Assembly (NCBI RefSeq): GCF_003432075.1 | Contig: NZ_QWBU01000002.1 | Span: 372,001 to 436,000, forward strand | DNA length: 64,000 bases | Direction: 5' to 3' | Source of the DNA: Shinella sp. WSJ-2 | GTDB taxonomy: Bacteria > Pseudomonadota > Alphaproteobacteria > Rhizobiales > Rhizobiaceae | In this document: positions 34,916 through 44,901 of the stretch, piece by piece | Layout: each line of letters starts with the position of its first letter | How positions within the stretch are numbered: position 1 is the stretch's first letter | Translations under genes and position numbers: made by a program | The notes under the pieces: generated by a model | The model's database searches: none | Told to the model about the DNA's origin: nothing | Seen by the model: only the letters and a program-made list of their open reading frames with translations

Positions 34916-36052
34916 GTGAGCGGACTGGAAACGGCAATCAGAAACGCGCTGGCGCGCTCTGAGCGTGCGAATGCCGAGGTTCGGGCACGAATCTACCAGT
35001 CAGCGCGCAATGCGCTGGAGGCGGGCCTGCGCAAGCAGGAAATCAACGATCCCGAGACGATCACGGCCCAGCGCCATCGTCTGGAAGAGACCATTCACGA
35101 AATCGAGGCGGAAGAGCGCGCTGCGGCCACGCCTGCGCCGGTCCGTGACGTTCGCGTCGAACCGGTCATCGAAACGCGCCCGCAGCCCGAGTTGCGTGCC
35201 GAGCGGAACATCCGACCGGAGCCGGTGCTCGATGCAGAACCGAGGGCCGAGGCACGCCAGGCCGCGGCGAGCGATATCGGTGGCATCCGGCCCGAGCGGG
35301 CCGACGGCTTTGCCAGGGATGCGAGACCCACTGCCGAAAGCGCCACCGTCAACGAGGCATCGGATTTCAAGCCCGAGCGCGTGGCCAAGGCTCGCAAGCG
35401 TCGCGGCCGGCTGTTTTCCTTCCTGCTGGTTGTAGCAACCCTGGTCGCCGCCTTCGGCGCGTTGGCCTGGTGGGTGCAGTCGAGCGGTCTTCTGAAAGAC
35501 TTGCAGAACGGTGCGGACGACTCGACCCCGCCGGCGACCGTCGCAGGCGAGGATTTTTCCGGCGACGATCCGATCAAGAAGGCGCTCGACACGCAGAACC
35601 GCTTCTCCGCCGACTGGCGCGCGATCTTCTCGCCCGGCGATACGGCAAAGCTTTCAGCGGGTTCTGCCGGCCGTTTCGAGGCCGTCAGTACCAATGAGGG
35701 GCCGGCCACGCGCATCACGTCTACCAACCCGGATCGCGACGGCGCGGTGCGCATTGAGGTCTCGCCGGAAGTGCTGAACGAAATGGGCGGCAAGACCTCG
35801 ACGGTGGCGCTGACGGTCCAATCCGCGAGCGACAAGCCGGTGCAGGTGTCGGTGGAGTGCGACTTCTCCACGATGGGCGGTTGCGGCCGCCATCGCTTCA
35901 CCGTCTCCGAGCGCACCGACATCCTCTTCCAGGTCGAGTTCGATCGCTCGCTCTCGCCAAGCGAGCCGGGTCATCTTCTCATCAACAGCGATGTCACCGG
36001 CGGCGATGCGAGCGTCAATCTCTATGCCGTCCGCATCCAGCCGGGTGAGTGA
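34916..36052 (+). CDS. Conserved rhizobial membrane-anchored protein, unknown function
   Basis: A 378-residue protein. The N-terminal 70 residues form a helical region (ARIYQSARNALEAGLRKQ; RHRLEETIHEIEAEER). A disordered, Glu/Pro/Arg-rich segment follows to about 155, then a basic patch and one transmembrane helix at about 163-187 (LFSFLLVVATLVAAFGALAWW). The C-terminal 190 residues look like an extracytoplasmic beta domain with a Cys pair (VECDFSTMGGCGRHRF). I do not recognise the family. Orthologues of this shape occur in rhizobia, but no function is assigned. The start is GTG, because the nearby ATG is followed by a stop. Confidence 0.75.
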   Translation: MSGLETAIRNALARSERANAEVRARIYQSARNALEAGLRKQEINDPETITAQRHRLEETIHEIEAEERAAATPAPVRDVRVEPVIETRPQPELRAERNIRPEPVLDAEPRAEARQAAASDIGGIRPERADGFARDARPTAESATVNEASDFKPERVAKARKRRGRLFSFLLVVATLVAAFGALAWWVQSSGLLKDLQNGADDSTPPATVAGEDFSGDDPIKKALDTQNRFSADWRAIFSPGDTAKLSAGSAGRFEAVSTNEGPATRITSTNPDRDGAVRIEVSPEVLNEMGGKTSTVALTVQSASDKPVQVSVECDFSTMGGCGRHRFTVSERTDILFQVEFDRSLSPSEPGHLLINSDVTGGDASVNLYAVRIQPGE

Positions 36053-36061
36053 ACGCAGGAG

Positions 36062-36943
36062 TTATTTTACAAAACCGAGGCCTGCGCCGACGATCTTGTC
36101 GTCGATCTCGCCGATCGCCTTCTTGTCCTTGCCCTCGTAATCGAGCGTCTTCAGGATGTGGCGGATCAGGTTGATGCGGGCGCGGCGCTTGTCGTTGGCG
36201 CGAACCACGGTCCAGGGTGCATGGTCCGTATGCGTCTCCTTCAGCATGCGGTCACGCTTTTCCGTGTAATCGTCCCACTTGTTGAGCGCGGCGATATCCA
36301 TCGGCGACAGCTTCCAGATTTTCAGCGGATCATGCCGCCGATCATGAAAACGCTTCAGCTGCATCTCCCGGCCGATATTGAGCCAGAACTTGAAAAGATG
36401 GATGCCCTCCGAGGTGATCATCTTTTCGAAGCGCGGCGTCTCCTTGAGGAATTTCTCGTATTGCTCGGGCGTGCAGAAACCCATGACGGGCTCGACGCCG
36501 GCGCGGTTGTACCAGGAGCGGTCGAACAGCACGAATTCGCCCGCCGTCGGGAACGTCGAGACGTAGCGCTGGAAATACCATTGGCCGCGTTCCGTTTCCG
36601 TCGGCTTGGTTAGCGCCACGACGCGGGCGGAGCGAGGGTTCATGTAGGACATTGTGGCGTGGATGGCGCCGCCCTTGCCAGCGGCATCGCGACCCTCGAA
36701 GACGGTCATGATGCGCGTGCCGGTCTTCTGTTGCCAGACCTGCACCTTGACCAGCTCGATCTGAAGAAGCTTCAACGTCTTCTCGTAATCCTTGTTATCG
36801 AGCTTCTTGTCATAGGGATAGTCATCCGAGGCGAACGCCTTTTCGTCGATCCAGTCGGGAAGCACAGGGTTGTCGATATCGAACACGCGCTTCTTGCCGT
36901 GGATATCCAGCTCAACCGCCCGGCTCTCGGCTTTTTCCGCCAT
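36062..36943 (-). CDS. ppk2: Polyphosphate kinase 2
   Basis: A 293-residue PPK2-family kinase transferring phosphate between polyphosphate and nucleotides. Walker A is [13 protein letters not shown], the lid and Walker B region is [18 protein letters not shown], and [18 protein letters not shown] and the [16 protein letters not shown] block are family-specific. It is a one-domain enzyme of normal length. ATG 36943 has AAGGAG with good spacing. It lies directly before the phosphate locus, which fits a polyphosphate reserve role, but it is transcribed the other way from phoR. Confidence 0.95.
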   Translation of the reverse strand: MAEKAESRAVELDIHGKKRVFDIDNPVLPDWIDEKAFASDDYPYDKKLDNKDYEKTLKLLQIELVKVQVWQQKTGTRIMTVFEGRDAAGKGGAIHATMSYMNPRSARVVALTKPTETERGQWYFQRYVSTFPTAGEFVLFDRSWYNRAGVEPVMGFCTPEQYEKFLKETPRFEKMITSEGIHLFKFWLNIGREMQLKRFHDRRHDPLKIWKLSPMDIAALNKWDDYTEKRDRMLKETHTDHAPWTVVRANDKRRARINLIRHILKTLDYEGKDKKAIGEIDDKIVGAGLGFVK

Positions 36944-37086
36944 GGTCAACTCCTTCGCATATCAAGTGCGGTTCACCCCGTATAGTCCGGAAGGTGGCCA
37001 CAACCACATTGCGAATTCAAGCGTACCGTGAAAAACATGTCATGAAACCGCGCTATTCCTCCAGAATCGGTGGAGGCGCGGAGAAT

Positions 37087-38391
37087 ATGATGCTTGCGAG
37101 GGAATGGGTGGCGGTTTCGGATCAGCGGACGGGTCTCGGCTGGCTGGCAGCGCAGCTGTGGGGCGTGCGGGTTCTGATCGCCGCGGCGGTTTTTGTCGGC
37201 TTCATGATCTGGCTTGCCGGACTGCATTTGGGCTGGGTGTCGTTCACCGTTCTTTTGCTTGTCATCGCCGGTCTGCTGCGCACAGACAGGCGCATGGTCG
37301 AGACGGGCCGGACCATGGCTGTCGGTCCATCCGCCATCGCGGTGCCGGAAACGCCGCCGGCCGATCCGCACAGGCAAGAGCTTGCCGCCATCGCCGCCGT
37401 GCTCGGTGCGCTTGATGCCCCCGCCATTCTGCTTTCGAGCAGTGAAACGATCAAACTCCAGAACCGCGCCGCCGAGGCGATTTTCGGCGTGATCCCCGTG
37501 GGCAGCGATCTTGCCGGCCGCATCCGCGCGCCCGGCATTCTCGACATGGTGCGCGACGCCATCGCCGCCGGCCAGCCGCGCGAGACGGAACATGCCGAGC
37601 GTCTGCCGTCGGAAACGGTCTATGTCGTGCGCATCGCGCCGCTCGCCGAAAACGCCACCGGCGAACCGCTCTGGCTCCTCACCTTCCGCGATGTCTCGCA
37701 GGCGCGGCGTATCGACCGGATGCGCTCCGACTTCATCGCCAATGCCAGCCATGAGCTGCGCACGCCGCTCGCCTCGCTGCGCGGTTTCATCGAAACTTTG
37801 CAAGGGCCGGCGAAGAATGACGTGAAGGCGCATGAGCGCTTTCTCGGCATCATGCACGAACAGGCGACGCGCATGAGCCGTCTCGTCGACGACCTGCTTT
37901 CCCTGTCGCGCCTCGAACTGCGCTCGAACCTCACGCCCGACCAGACGGTGGATCTGGTGCCGCTTATTGCCCATGTACGCGACAGCCTGCAGCCGCTTGC
38001 GACCGATCTCGGCGTCGAGATCGTGCTCGACCTGCCCCGGCAGGCCGTCGTGATCAACGGCGACCGCGACGAGCTGGTCGAGGTCATGGAGAACCTGATC
38101 GAGAACGCGTGCAAATATGGTCAGGAGGGCAAGCGGGTGGATGTGGCGCTGACGGGCGGCGGCGATGCGCCGGTCGAATTGTCGGTCACCGATTATGGTC
38201 CGGGCATTCCACCCGAACATGTCCCGCGCATCACTGAACGTTTCTACCGGGTTAATGTGGAAGCGAGCCGGTCCAAGAAGGGCACAGGGCTCGGTCTTGC
38301 CATTGTCAAGCATATCCTCACCCGCCACCGGGCACGCCTGATGGTGAAGTCTGAGGTGGGCAAGGGCACGGTCTTCACCGTGCGTTTTTGA
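37087..38391 (+). CDS. phoR: Phosphate regulon sensor histidine kinase
   Basis: A 434-residue membrane kinase of the PhoR type. Two adjacent N-terminal helices (GVRVLIAAAVFVGFMIWLAG; VSFTVLLLVIAGLL) with almost no periplasmic loop are typical for PhoR. A PAS domain follows (about 100-195). The phosphoacceptor is in FIANASHELRTPLASL. The ATPase domain has ENLIENACKYG, DYGPGIPPEH, FYRV and GTGLGLAIVKHIL. It works with PhoB (44161-44844) and the Pst system. Start 37087/37090 is chosen for the GGAGG-rich leader; an ATG at 37042 is also in frame. Confidence 0.92.
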   Translation: MMLAREWVAVSDQRTGLGWLAAQLWGVRVLIAAAVFVGFMIWLAGLHLGWVSFTVLLLVIAGLLRTDRRMVETGRTMAVGPSAIAVPETPPADPHRQELAAIAAVLGALDAPAILLSSSETIKLQNRAAEAIFGVIPVGSDLAGRIRAPGILDMVRDAIAAGQPRETEHAERLPSETVYVVRIAPLAENATGEPLWLLTFRDVSQARRIDRMRSDFIANASHELRTPLASLRGFIETLQGPAKNDVKAHERFLGIMHEQATRMSRLVDDLLSLSRLELRSNLTPDQTVDLVPLIAHVRDSLQPLATDLGVEIVLDLPRQAVVINGDRDELVEVMENLIENACKYGQEGKRVDVALTGGGDAPVELSVTDYGPGIPPEHVPRITERFYRVNVEASRSKKGTGLGLAIVKHILTRHRARLMVKSEVGKGTVFTVRF

Positions 38392-38416
38392 CATAAAGGA
38401 CCGCCGCCCTGTCGTC

Positions 38417-38446
38417 TCACTGAAAATTCGAAAGTATTTTCAGTGA
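38417..38446. repeat. 11-bp inverted repeat between phoR and pstS
   Basis: TCACTGAAAAT (38417-38427) and ATTTTCAGTGA (38436-38446) pair perfectly around an 8-base loop. No T run follows, so it may be an operator or an RNA hairpin rather than an intrinsic terminator. Confidence 0.6.
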
Positions 38447-38453
38447 CTTGGCA

Positions 38454-38482
38454 TGTCACAAATGTTTCGTCAAACCGACATA
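38454..38482 (+). promoter_or_regulatory. Candidate Pho box of pstS
   Basis: TGTCACAAATG, TTTCGTCAAAC and then CGACATAAAA form three imperfect 11-bp direct repeats of TGTCA type, about 100 bp before the pstS start. Such repeats are the form of PhoB sites. Confidence 0.5.
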
Positions 38483-38580
38483 AAAGAGAAGGCGTCCGGG
38501 GTTTAGAGAAGAGCCGCCGGTCAACGGCAGTGAGCGCGAAAACAGCGCTTTCCACACACGTCCTCTTCGGGAGAACCCAG

Positions 38581-39615
38581 ATGAAATCTCTTAAGCTCAC
38601 CCTCGCGGCGCTCGTTGCCTCCGCCGCATTCGCAGGCGTTGCCGTTGCGCGCGACCAGATCCAGATCGCCGGCTCGTCCACCGTTCTTCCCTATGCCAAG
38701 ATTGTCGCCGAGACGTTCGGCGAGACCTTCCCCGACTTCAAGACCCCGATCGTCGAATCCGGTGGCACGGGCGGCGGCCTCAAGGAATTCTGCAAGGGCG
38801 TCGGCCCGGAGACCCTCGACATCGCCAACGCGTCGCGCGCCATGAAGGACAGCGAAAAGGAAGCCTGCAAGGCAGCCGGCGTCACCGAGATTCAGGAAGT
38901 CAAGATCGGCTATGACGGCATCGTCTTCGCCACCGATAGCGGCAATGCCGACCTGAAGCTTGAGCCGAAGGACCTCTACCTCGCGCTCGCCGCTGAAATC
39001 GTCGTCGACGGCAAGCTCGTCGCCAACCCGAACAAGAAGTGGTCGGACGTCAACAAGGACCTGCCGGACGCTGAAATCGCTGCCTATATTCCGGGCGAAA
39101 AGCACGGCACCCGCGAAGTCTTCGACGAGAAGATGCTGGCCGCAGGCTGCAAGGCCACCGGCGCTCTCGACGTTATCAAGGCTGCCGTCGCCGACGAAAA
39201 GGAACAGCATGCCAAGTGCATTGCCGTTCGCAAGGACGGTCTGGCTGTCGACATCGACGGCGACTACACCGAAACGCTGGCCCGCATCGCCGCCAACAAG
39301 ACCGGCCTTGGCGTGTTCGGCCTCTCCTTCTACGAAAACAATGCCGACAAGCTGAAGGTTGCGACCGTCAGCGGCATCGTTCCGTCGACCGAGACCATCG
39401 CTTCCGGCGAATACCCGGTTTCGCGCCCGCTGTTCTTCTACGTCAAGAAGGCACACCTCGGCGTCATCCCGGGCCTGAAGGAATATGTCGAGTTCTTCAC
39501 GAGCGACGACATGGTCGGCCCCGATAGCCCGCTGGCTGAATACGGCCTCGTTCCGGCTCCGGATGCCGAGCGTGAAGAGGTCCGCAAGGCCTTCGTCGAC
39601 GGCAAGATCATGTAA
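38581..39615 (+). CDS. pstS: Phosphate ABC transporter, periplasmic binding protein
   Basis: PstS, 344 residues, the high-affinity periplasmic phosphate receptor. Signal peptide residues 1-23 (ending GVAVA) lead to RDQIQIAGSSTVLPYAKIVAE, the phosphate-binding loop. ESGGTGGGLKEFCKG and ANASRAMKDSE provide further ligands. Four Cys occur in the mature part. It is the first gene of pstSCAB-phoU-phoB, with a candidate Pho box upstream and a strong hairpin just after the stop that probably keeps its transcript level above that of the membrane genes. Confidence 0.97.
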   Translation: MKSLKLTLAALVASAAFAGVAVARDQIQIAGSSTVLPYAKIVAETFGETFPDFKTPIVESGGTGGGLKEFCKGVGPETLDIANASRAMKDSEKEACKAAGVTEIQEVKIGYDGIVFATDSGNADLKLEPKDLYLALAAEIVVDGKLVANPNKKWSDVNKDLPDAEIAAYIPGEKHGTREVFDEKMLAAGCKATGALDVIKAAVADEKEQHAKCIAVRKDGLAVDIDGDYTETLARIAANKTGLGVFGLSFYENNADKLKVATVSGIVPSTETIASGEYPVSRPLFFYVKKAHLGVIPGLKEYVEFFTSDDMVGPDSPLAEYGLVPAPDAEREEVRKAFVDGKIM

Positions 39616-39623
39616 TTGACGTT

Positions 39624-39649
39624 GGCCGGCGCGCGCAACCGCGCCGGCC
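39624..39649 (+). terminator. Attenuating hairpin between pstS and pstC
   Basis: A perfect 10-bp GC stem, GGCCGGCGCG (39624-39633) with CGCGCCGGCC (39640-39649), loop CGCAAC, then a pyrimidine-rich GCTTCCTTTC. It lies 9 bp after the pstS stop, so partial termination or 3' protection of pstS mRNA is likely. Confidence 0.6.
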
Positions 39650-39721
39650 GCTTCCTTTCGGGCAAATTTCGCCCGTCGCATGAATGACACCGCGGATGAT
39701 CTCGCCGGGAGAGTTTCCTCA

Positions 39722-41206
39722 ATGAGTATTTCCCTTCTTTTGCTCGTCGTCGCCGTGATCGGCGCGGTGGGCTATTTTATTGGCAGCTGGCGCGCCAACG
39801 CGCTTGCCGGCGGCAAGCTTTCCAACCTGCATTCGCGGCCGGGTTACTACGGCTCCTTCGTTGCCCTGTGGACCATTCTTCCGGCGGTCGTCGTCGTGTT
39901 CGTCTGGGTCGTCGCGAGCCCGGTCTATATAAGTTCGACCGTCCGCGCCGGCTTCCCTGAAGAGGTGAAGGCCGAGCCGCAGGCCACGCAGAACCTCAAT
40001 TACAACATGATCTCGGCCATCGCCCGTGGCTTCAAGGTTCTGACGGCGGAAGAGCGCGAGGCGCTGTTCAAGGATGGTGCCACTGCCCGTGACGTGCTCG
40101 CCAGCAAGGGCGTGCCAGTCGCCGCCGAGCCCGCGCCCTACATGCTGAAGTCGGCCGATGACCTCAACCGCATGACGAATACGAGCAGCACCCTGCTGTC
40201 TGTTTTCGCTATCGCCGTGGCTGCAATCGGTGCCTTCTTCTCCTACCGTTCGATCGCGCCGAAGTTTCGAGCCCGCAACCGCGTCGAGGGCATGATGCTG
40301 GTAGGCCTCATCGCCGCCTCGTCGATCGCAATCCTCACGACGGTCGGCATCGTCGCCTCGATGTTCACGGAAGCCGTGCACTTCTTCAACATGGTGCCGG
40401 CCTGGGAATTCTTCTTCGGCACGGTCTGGGATCCGCGCTTCGCCGCCGCCGGTGCGACGGCATCCGCCGGCCAGTTCGGCCTGATCCCGCTGCTTGCCGG
40501 CACGCTCTATATCGGCTTCGTCGCGATGCTGGTCGCCGTGCCGGTCGGTCTCTTCGCCGCCATCTACATGTCGGAATATGCCTCGCGTCACGTCCGCTCA
40601 GTAGCGAAGCCCCTGCTCGAAGTGCTCGCCGGCATCCCGACCATCGTTTACGGCTTCTTCGCGCTGGTGACCGTCGGCCCGTTCCTGCGTGATATCTCCG
40701 CCCAGCTCAACGGCCTCGTCACCGGCAACTACACGAACTTCATCCAGGCGCAGAGCGTTCTGACGGCCGGTTTCGTCATGGGTATCATGCTGATCCCCTA
40801 TGTCTCCTCGCTGTCGGACGACATCATTACCGCCGTGCCGCGAGCGCTGCGTGACGGTTCGCTCGGCCTCGGCGCCACGCGTTCGGAAACGATCAAGCGC
40901 GTCATCCTGCCGGCAGCCCTTCCGGGCATCGTCGGCGCGCTCTTGATGACCGCGTCGCGCGCCGTCGGCGAAACCATGATCGTGGTGCTGGCCGCCGGTG
41001 TTGCCGCGCGCATGCAACTCAATCCCTTCGAGCCGATGACGACCGTGACCGTCAAGATCGTCAACCAGCTGACGGGTGACCTCGAATTCACCTCGCCGCA
41101 GACGCTGGTGGCCTTCGCGCTCGGCATCACGTTGTTCTTCATCACGCTTTGCCTCAACATCTACGCCCTTTACATCGTGCGCAAATACCGGGAGCAGTAC
41201 GAATGA
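39722..41206 (+). CDS. pstC: Phosphate ABC transporter permease PstC
   Basis: PstC, 494 residues, one half of the phosphate channel. It is the long alphaproteobacterial form: an N-terminal extension with two helices and a soluble segment (EVKAEPQATQNLNYNMISAIA) precedes the permease core. The core shows EVLAGIPTIVYGFFAL and the EAA-type loop RDGSLGLGATRSETIKRVILPAA. ATG 39722 is chosen because GGGAGAG precedes it. It overlaps pstA by 4 bp. Confidence 0.95.
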   Translation: MSISLLLLVVAVIGAVGYFIGSWRANALAGGKLSNLHSRPGYYGSFVALWTILPAVVVVFVWVVASPVYISSTVRAGFPEEVKAEPQATQNLNYNMISAIARGFKVLTAEEREALFKDGATARDVLASKGVPVAAEPAPYMLKSADDLNRMTNTSSTLLSVFAIAVAAIGAFFSYRSIAPKFRARNRVEGMMLVGLIAASSIAILTTVGIVASMFTEAVHFFNMVPAWEFFFGTVWDPRFAAAGATASAGQFGLIPLLAGTLYIGFVAMLVAVPVGLFAAIYMSEYASRHVRSVAKPLLEVLAGIPTIVYGFFALVTVGPFLRDISAQLNGLVTGNYTNFIQAQSVLTAGFVMGIMLIPYVSSLSDDIITAVPRALRDGSLGLGATRSETIKRVILPAALPGIVGALLMTASRAVGETMIVVLAAGVAARMQLNPFEPMTTVTVKIVNQLTGDLEFTSPQTLVAFALGITLFFITLCLNIYALYIVRKYREQYE

Positions 41207-42531
41207 GCCAGGTCTCCACGAGCCCTTCGATGGCCGCCCTTGGCGTCTCCGCCAAACCCGAGCGCCGCGATATCGGCCTTCGCCGCCGCTACGCCGCCGA
41301 GCGCCGCTTCCGCCTCTTCGGCATGGCAGCGATCGCCTTCGGTCTCCTCTTCCTGTTCCTTCTGCTGTTTTCGGTCGTGTCCAAGGGCTACACCGCATTC
41401 CAGCAGTCGATGATCACGATCCCGGTCGAGTTCTCCGAACAGGTGATCGACAAGAACAACGAGCGCGCCACCAACCCGCAGAAACTGGTCTCGGCCAACT
41501 ATCCGGTCGTTGCCCGCAACGCGCTCGCCAAGGTTCTAGGCGTCGATGAAAAGGACCGTGCCGGCCTCAAGGCCGTCAACGGTATGATTTCTGACAGCGT
41601 TCGCACGCAGTTCCGCGACATGGTCGTCGCCAATCCGGCGATTATCGGCACCACGCAGACGGTGACCTTCCTCGCCCACGGCGATCTCGACTCGGCCTTC
41701 AAGGGCCAGATCGATCTCTCGGTAGCTGAAAACAACCGTAAGATCTCCGACAAGCAGGTCGGCTGGATGAACACGCTCGTCGAAAGCGGCGCGCTCTCCA
41801 AACACTTCAACACCGGCCTCTTCGTCAACGGCGCATCGAGCCGTCCGGAAGCGGCTGGCCTCGGCGTCGCCGTCGTCGGCTCGCTCTACATGATGCTGAT
41901 CGTGCTCGTGCTGTCGCTGCCCATCGGCGTTGCCGCCTCGATCTATCTCGAGGAATTCGCTCCGAAGAACCGTTTCACGGATCTGATCGAGGTGAACATC
42001 AACAACCTCGCCGCGGTACCGTCGATCGTCTACGGTCTGCTCGGTCTCGCCGTCTTCGTCAACTTCGCGGGCTTTCCACGCTCGGCAGCCCTCGTCGGTG
42101 GCCTGGTGCTGACGCTGATGACGCTGCCGACGATCATCATCGCGACCCGCGCTGCCCTGAAGGCCGTGCCGCCGTCGATCCGCTCGGCCGCACTCGGCCT
42201 CGGCGCCTCGAAGATGCAGACCGTGTTCCACCACGTCCTGCCGCTCGCCATGCCGGGCATCCTGACGGGCACGATCATCGGCCTCGCGCATGCGCTCGGC
42301 GAAACCGCACCGCTGCTGCTCATCGGCATGGTCGCCTTCGTTGCCGATATTCCGGGAACGCCGCTGGAACCCTCCACGGCTCTGCCGGTGCAGATCTACA
42401 TGTGGGCGAACGAGGCCGAGCGTGCCTTCGTGGAGCGCACCTCGGGCGCCATCATGGTGCTCCTCATCTTCCTCATCCTCATGAATGTTGGCGCCATCCT
42501 GTTGCGCCGCCGTTTCGAACGGCGCTGGTAG
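41203..42531 (+). CDS. pstA: Phosphate ABC transporter permease PstA
   Basis: PstA, 442 residues, the partner of PstC. It also has a long N-terminal domain (one helix near 40-60, then a soluble domain of about 150 residues) before the core. The core has [31 protein letters not shown] and the ATPase-contact loop [20 protein letters not shown]. The start ATG overlaps the pstC stop (ATGA). The long forms of PstC and PstA occur together in alphaproteobacteria. Confidence 0.95.
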   Translation: MSQVSTSPSMAALGVSAKPERRDIGLRRRYAAERRFRLFGMAAIAFGLLFLFLLLFSVVSKGYTAFQQSMITIPVEFSEQVIDKNNERATNPQKLVSANYPVVARNALAKVLGVDEKDRAGLKAVNGMISDSVRTQFRDMVVANPAIIGTTQTVTFLAHGDLDSAFKGQIDLSVAENNRKISDKQVGWMNTLVESGALSKHFNTGLFVNGASSRPEAAGLGVAVVGSLYMMLIVLVLSLPIGVAASIYLEEFAPKNRFTDLIEVNINNLAAVPSIVYGLLGLAVFVNFAGFPRSAALVGGLVLTLMTLPTIIIATRAALKAVPPSIRSAALGLGASKMQTVFHHVLPLAMPGILTGTIIGLAHALGETAPLLLIGMVAFVADIPGTPLEPSTALPVQIYMWANEAERAFVERTSGAIMVLLIFLILMNVGAILLRRRFERRW

Positions 42532-42544
42532 AAGGACCGATCCT

Positions 42545-43360
42545 ATGAACATGATGTCAGAAGCCGCAGTCGAGAAAGCGCTGGACAAGAAAATGAACGA
42601 CATTTCCTACAAGATGATCGGCAAGGACGTTTCGGTCTATTACGGCGACAAGCGCGCCCTCTACGACGTCAATCTCAACGTCCGCGAAAACACCGTGACG
42701 GCGCTGATCGGCCCGTCGGGTTGCGGCAAGTCGACCTTCCTGCGCACGCTCAACCGCATGAACGACACGATCGACGGCTGCCGCGTCACCGGCCGCATCA
42801 CGCTCGATACGGACGATATCTACGATCCGAACATCGACGTCGTCGAACTGCGCGCCCGCGTCGGCATGGTCTTCCAGAAGCCGAACCCGTTCCCGAAGTC
42901 GATCTACGAGAACGTCGCCTACGGCCCGCGCATCCACGGTCTTGCCAAGTCGAAGGCCGACATGGACGCCATCGTCGAAAAGAGCCTGCAGAAGGCCGGT
43001 CTCTGGAACGAGGTGAAGGATCGCCTGCATGAAGGCGGCACTGGCCTCTCCGGCGGCCAGCAGCAGCGCCTGTGTATCGCCCGCGCCGTCGCCGTCAGCC
43101 CCGAAGTCATCCTGATGGATGAGCCCTGCTCGGCGCTCGACCCGATCGCGACCGCCAAGGTCGAAGAGCTCATCCACGAGCTTCGCGCCAATTTCACCAT
43201 CGTCATCGTGACGCACTCCATGCAGCAGGCGGCCCGCGTTTCGCAGCGCACCGCCATGTTCCACCTCGGCAATCTCGTCGAGGAGAACGATACCGACAAG
43301 ATGTTCACCAACCCGGATGACCAGCGCACGCAGGACTACATCATGGGCCGCTTCGGCTGA
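42545..43360 (+). CDS. pstB: Phosphate ABC transporter ATP-binding protein
   Basis: PstB, 271 residues, drives phosphate import. Walker A is [10 protein letters not shown] loop [14 protein letters not shown], signature [14 protein letters not shown], Walker [14 protein letters not shown] and H loop [14 protein letters not shown]. The PstB-specific [16 protein letters not shown] insert is present. AAGGA lies before the ATG. It is 13 bp after pstA. Confidence 0.97.
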   Translation: MNMMSEAAVEKALDKKMNDISYKMIGKDVSVYYGDKRALYDVNLNVRENTVTALIGPSGCGKSTFLRTLNRMNDTIDGCRVTGRITLDTDDIYDPNIDVVELRARVGMVFQKPNPFPKSIYENVAYGPRIHGLAKSKADMDAIVEKSLQKAGLWNEVKDRLHEGGTGLSGGQQQRLCIARAVAVSPEVILMDEPCSALDPIATAKVEELIHELRANFTIVIVTHSMQQAARVSQRTAMFHLGNLVEENDTDKMFTNPDDQRTQDYIMGRFG

Positions 43361-43410
43361 CGCTTCCGTCGCTGACGCCCCTGAAACCCGAGCGCATTAA
43401 GGACAGAACG

Positions 43411-44139
43411 ATGTCATCGACCCATATTGTTTCGATTTACGACGAAGAACTGAAGTACCTCTCCCGCCGCATCTCCGAAATGGGCGGCACGGCCGAGCAG
43501 ATGGTGGCGGATTCCGTCCGCGCCCTCGTCTCCACCGACGTGGCGCTGGCCCAGAAGGTCATTTCCGAGGATGTCATCCTCGACAATGCCGAGCGCCAGA
43601 TCAACGAAAAGGCAATCGTCACCATCGCCAAGCGTCAGCCGATGGCGGCCGACCTGCGCGAAATCATGGGCACGATCCGCATCGCTGCCGAACTGGAGCG
43701 CGTCGGCGACCTCGGCAAGAACACCGCCAAGCGCGTGATCGCCGTGCAGAGCTCGGGCATGCCCCGCAAGCTCGCCCGCGGGCTGGAGCATCTCGCCGAA
43801 CTGGCGCTGATGCAGCTCAAGGAAGTGCTCGACGTCTTCGCCACCCGCTCGGTGGACAAGGCCAAGGCGATCCGCGAGCGCGACGACGAGATCGACGCGA
43901 TCTACACCTCGCTGTTCCGCGAACTCCTGACCTACATGATGGAAGACCCGCGCAACATCACGCCCTGCACGCATCTCCTGTTCTGCGCCAAGAACATCGA
44001 GCGCATCGGCGACCACGCGACCAACATCGCCGAAACCATCTATTACATGGCGACCGGCTCCCAGCCGGAAGGCGAGCGCCCGAAGGACGATACGTCGACA
44101 TCGGTCGTCGCGGCCGACATCGCCGACCCGTCCGAGTAA
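43411..44139 (+). CDS. phoU: Phosphate transport regulator PhoU
   Basis: PhoU, 242 residues, all-helical. It restrains PhoR signalling and Pst uptake when phosphate is plentiful. It shows the paired metal-binding motif of both three-helix halves (MGTIRIAAELERVGDLGKN, and CAKNIERIGDHATNIAE). AAGGACAGAACG precedes the ATG. Operon position between pstB and phoB is as usual in alphaproteobacteria. Confidence 0.97.
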   Translation: MSSTHIVSIYDEELKYLSRRISEMGGTAEQMVADSVRALVSTDVALAQKVISEDVILDNAERQINEKAIVTIAKRQPMAADLREIMGTIRIAAELERVGDLGKNTAKRVIAVQSSGMPRKLARGLEHLAELALMQLKEVLDVFATRSVDKAKAIRERDDEIDAIYTSLFRELLTYMMEDPRNITPCTHLLFCAKNIERIGDHATNIAETIYYMATGSQPEGERPKDDTSTSVVAADIADPSE

Positions 44140-44160
44140 GTTTGAGCAGGAACCCTGTCC

Positions 44161-44844
44161 ATGGTGCCCAGAATAGCCGTCGTGGAAGACGAGGAGGCGC
44201 TGAGCGTTCTCCTGCGCTACAATCTCGAAGCCGAGGGTTTCGAGGTCGATACGATCCTGTCCGGTGACGAGGCGGAAATGCGCTTGCAGGAGCGCATGCC
44301 CGACCTCCTCATCCTCGACTGGATGCTGCCGGGCGTCTCCGGCATCGAACTGTGCCGGCGCCTGCGCCAGCGGCCGGAAACCGAGCGCCTGCCGATCATC
44401 ATGCTGACGGCGCGCGGCGAGGAGAGCGAGCGCGTTCGCGGCCTCGCCACCGGCGCGGACGACTATGTCGTGAAACCGTTCTCGACACCGGAGCTGGTGG
44501 CGCGCGTGCGCGCCATGCTGCGCCGCGCCAAGCCGGAGGTCGTCTCGACAGTGCTGCGTTGCGGCGACATCGAGCTCGACCGGGAAACGCACCGCGTCCA
44601 TCGCCGTACCCGCGAGGTTCGCCTCGGCCCAACGGAGTTCCGCCTGCTGGAATTCCTGATGACCTCGCCGAGCCGCGTGTTCTCGCGCTCGCAGCTGCTG
44701 GACGGTGTTTGGGGCCATGACATCTATGTCGACGAGCGCACCGTCGATGTTCATGTCGGCCGCCTGCGCAAGGCGCTGAATTTCGCCAATATGCAGGATG
44801 TCATCCGCACAGTCCGCGGCGCAGGCTATTCGCTGGAGACCTAA
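44161..44844 (+). CDS. phoB: Phosphate regulon response regulator PhoB
   Basis: PhoB, 227 residues, an OmpR-type response regulator. The receiver domain has acidic pocket EDEE, phosphoacceptor Asp in LLILDWMLPG, LTARGEE and the conserved Lys in DDYVVKPFSTPEL. The C-terminal winged helix has LGPTEFRLLEFLM, SRSQLLDGVWG and DERTVDVHVGRLRKAL. It is encoded after phoU rather than next to phoR, and binds Pho boxes such as the one ahead of pstS. Confidence 0.97.
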   Translation: MVPRIAVVEDEEALSVLLRYNLEAEGFEVDTILSGDEAEMRLQERMPDLLILDWMLPGVSGIELCRRLRQRPETERLPIIMLTARGEESERVRGLATGADDYVVKPFSTPELVARVRAMLRRAKPEVVSTVLRCGDIELDRETHRVHRRTREVRLGPTEFRLLEFLMTSPSRVFSRSQLLDGVWGHDIYVDERTVDVHVGRLRKALNFANMQDVIRTVRGAGYSLET

Positions 44845-44876
44845 GCGATCCGCCATTCCTCCCAAGGACGGAAATG

Positions 44877-44901
44877 GGCCCTGCGGGGCCTGTTTGCGTT
44901 T
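44877..44901 (+). terminator. Possible weak terminator after phoB
   Basis: A 5-bp stem GGCCC (44877-44881) with GGGCC (44886-44890), TGCG loop, then TGTTTGCGTTTT. It lies 30 bp after the stop. Confidence 0.4.
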
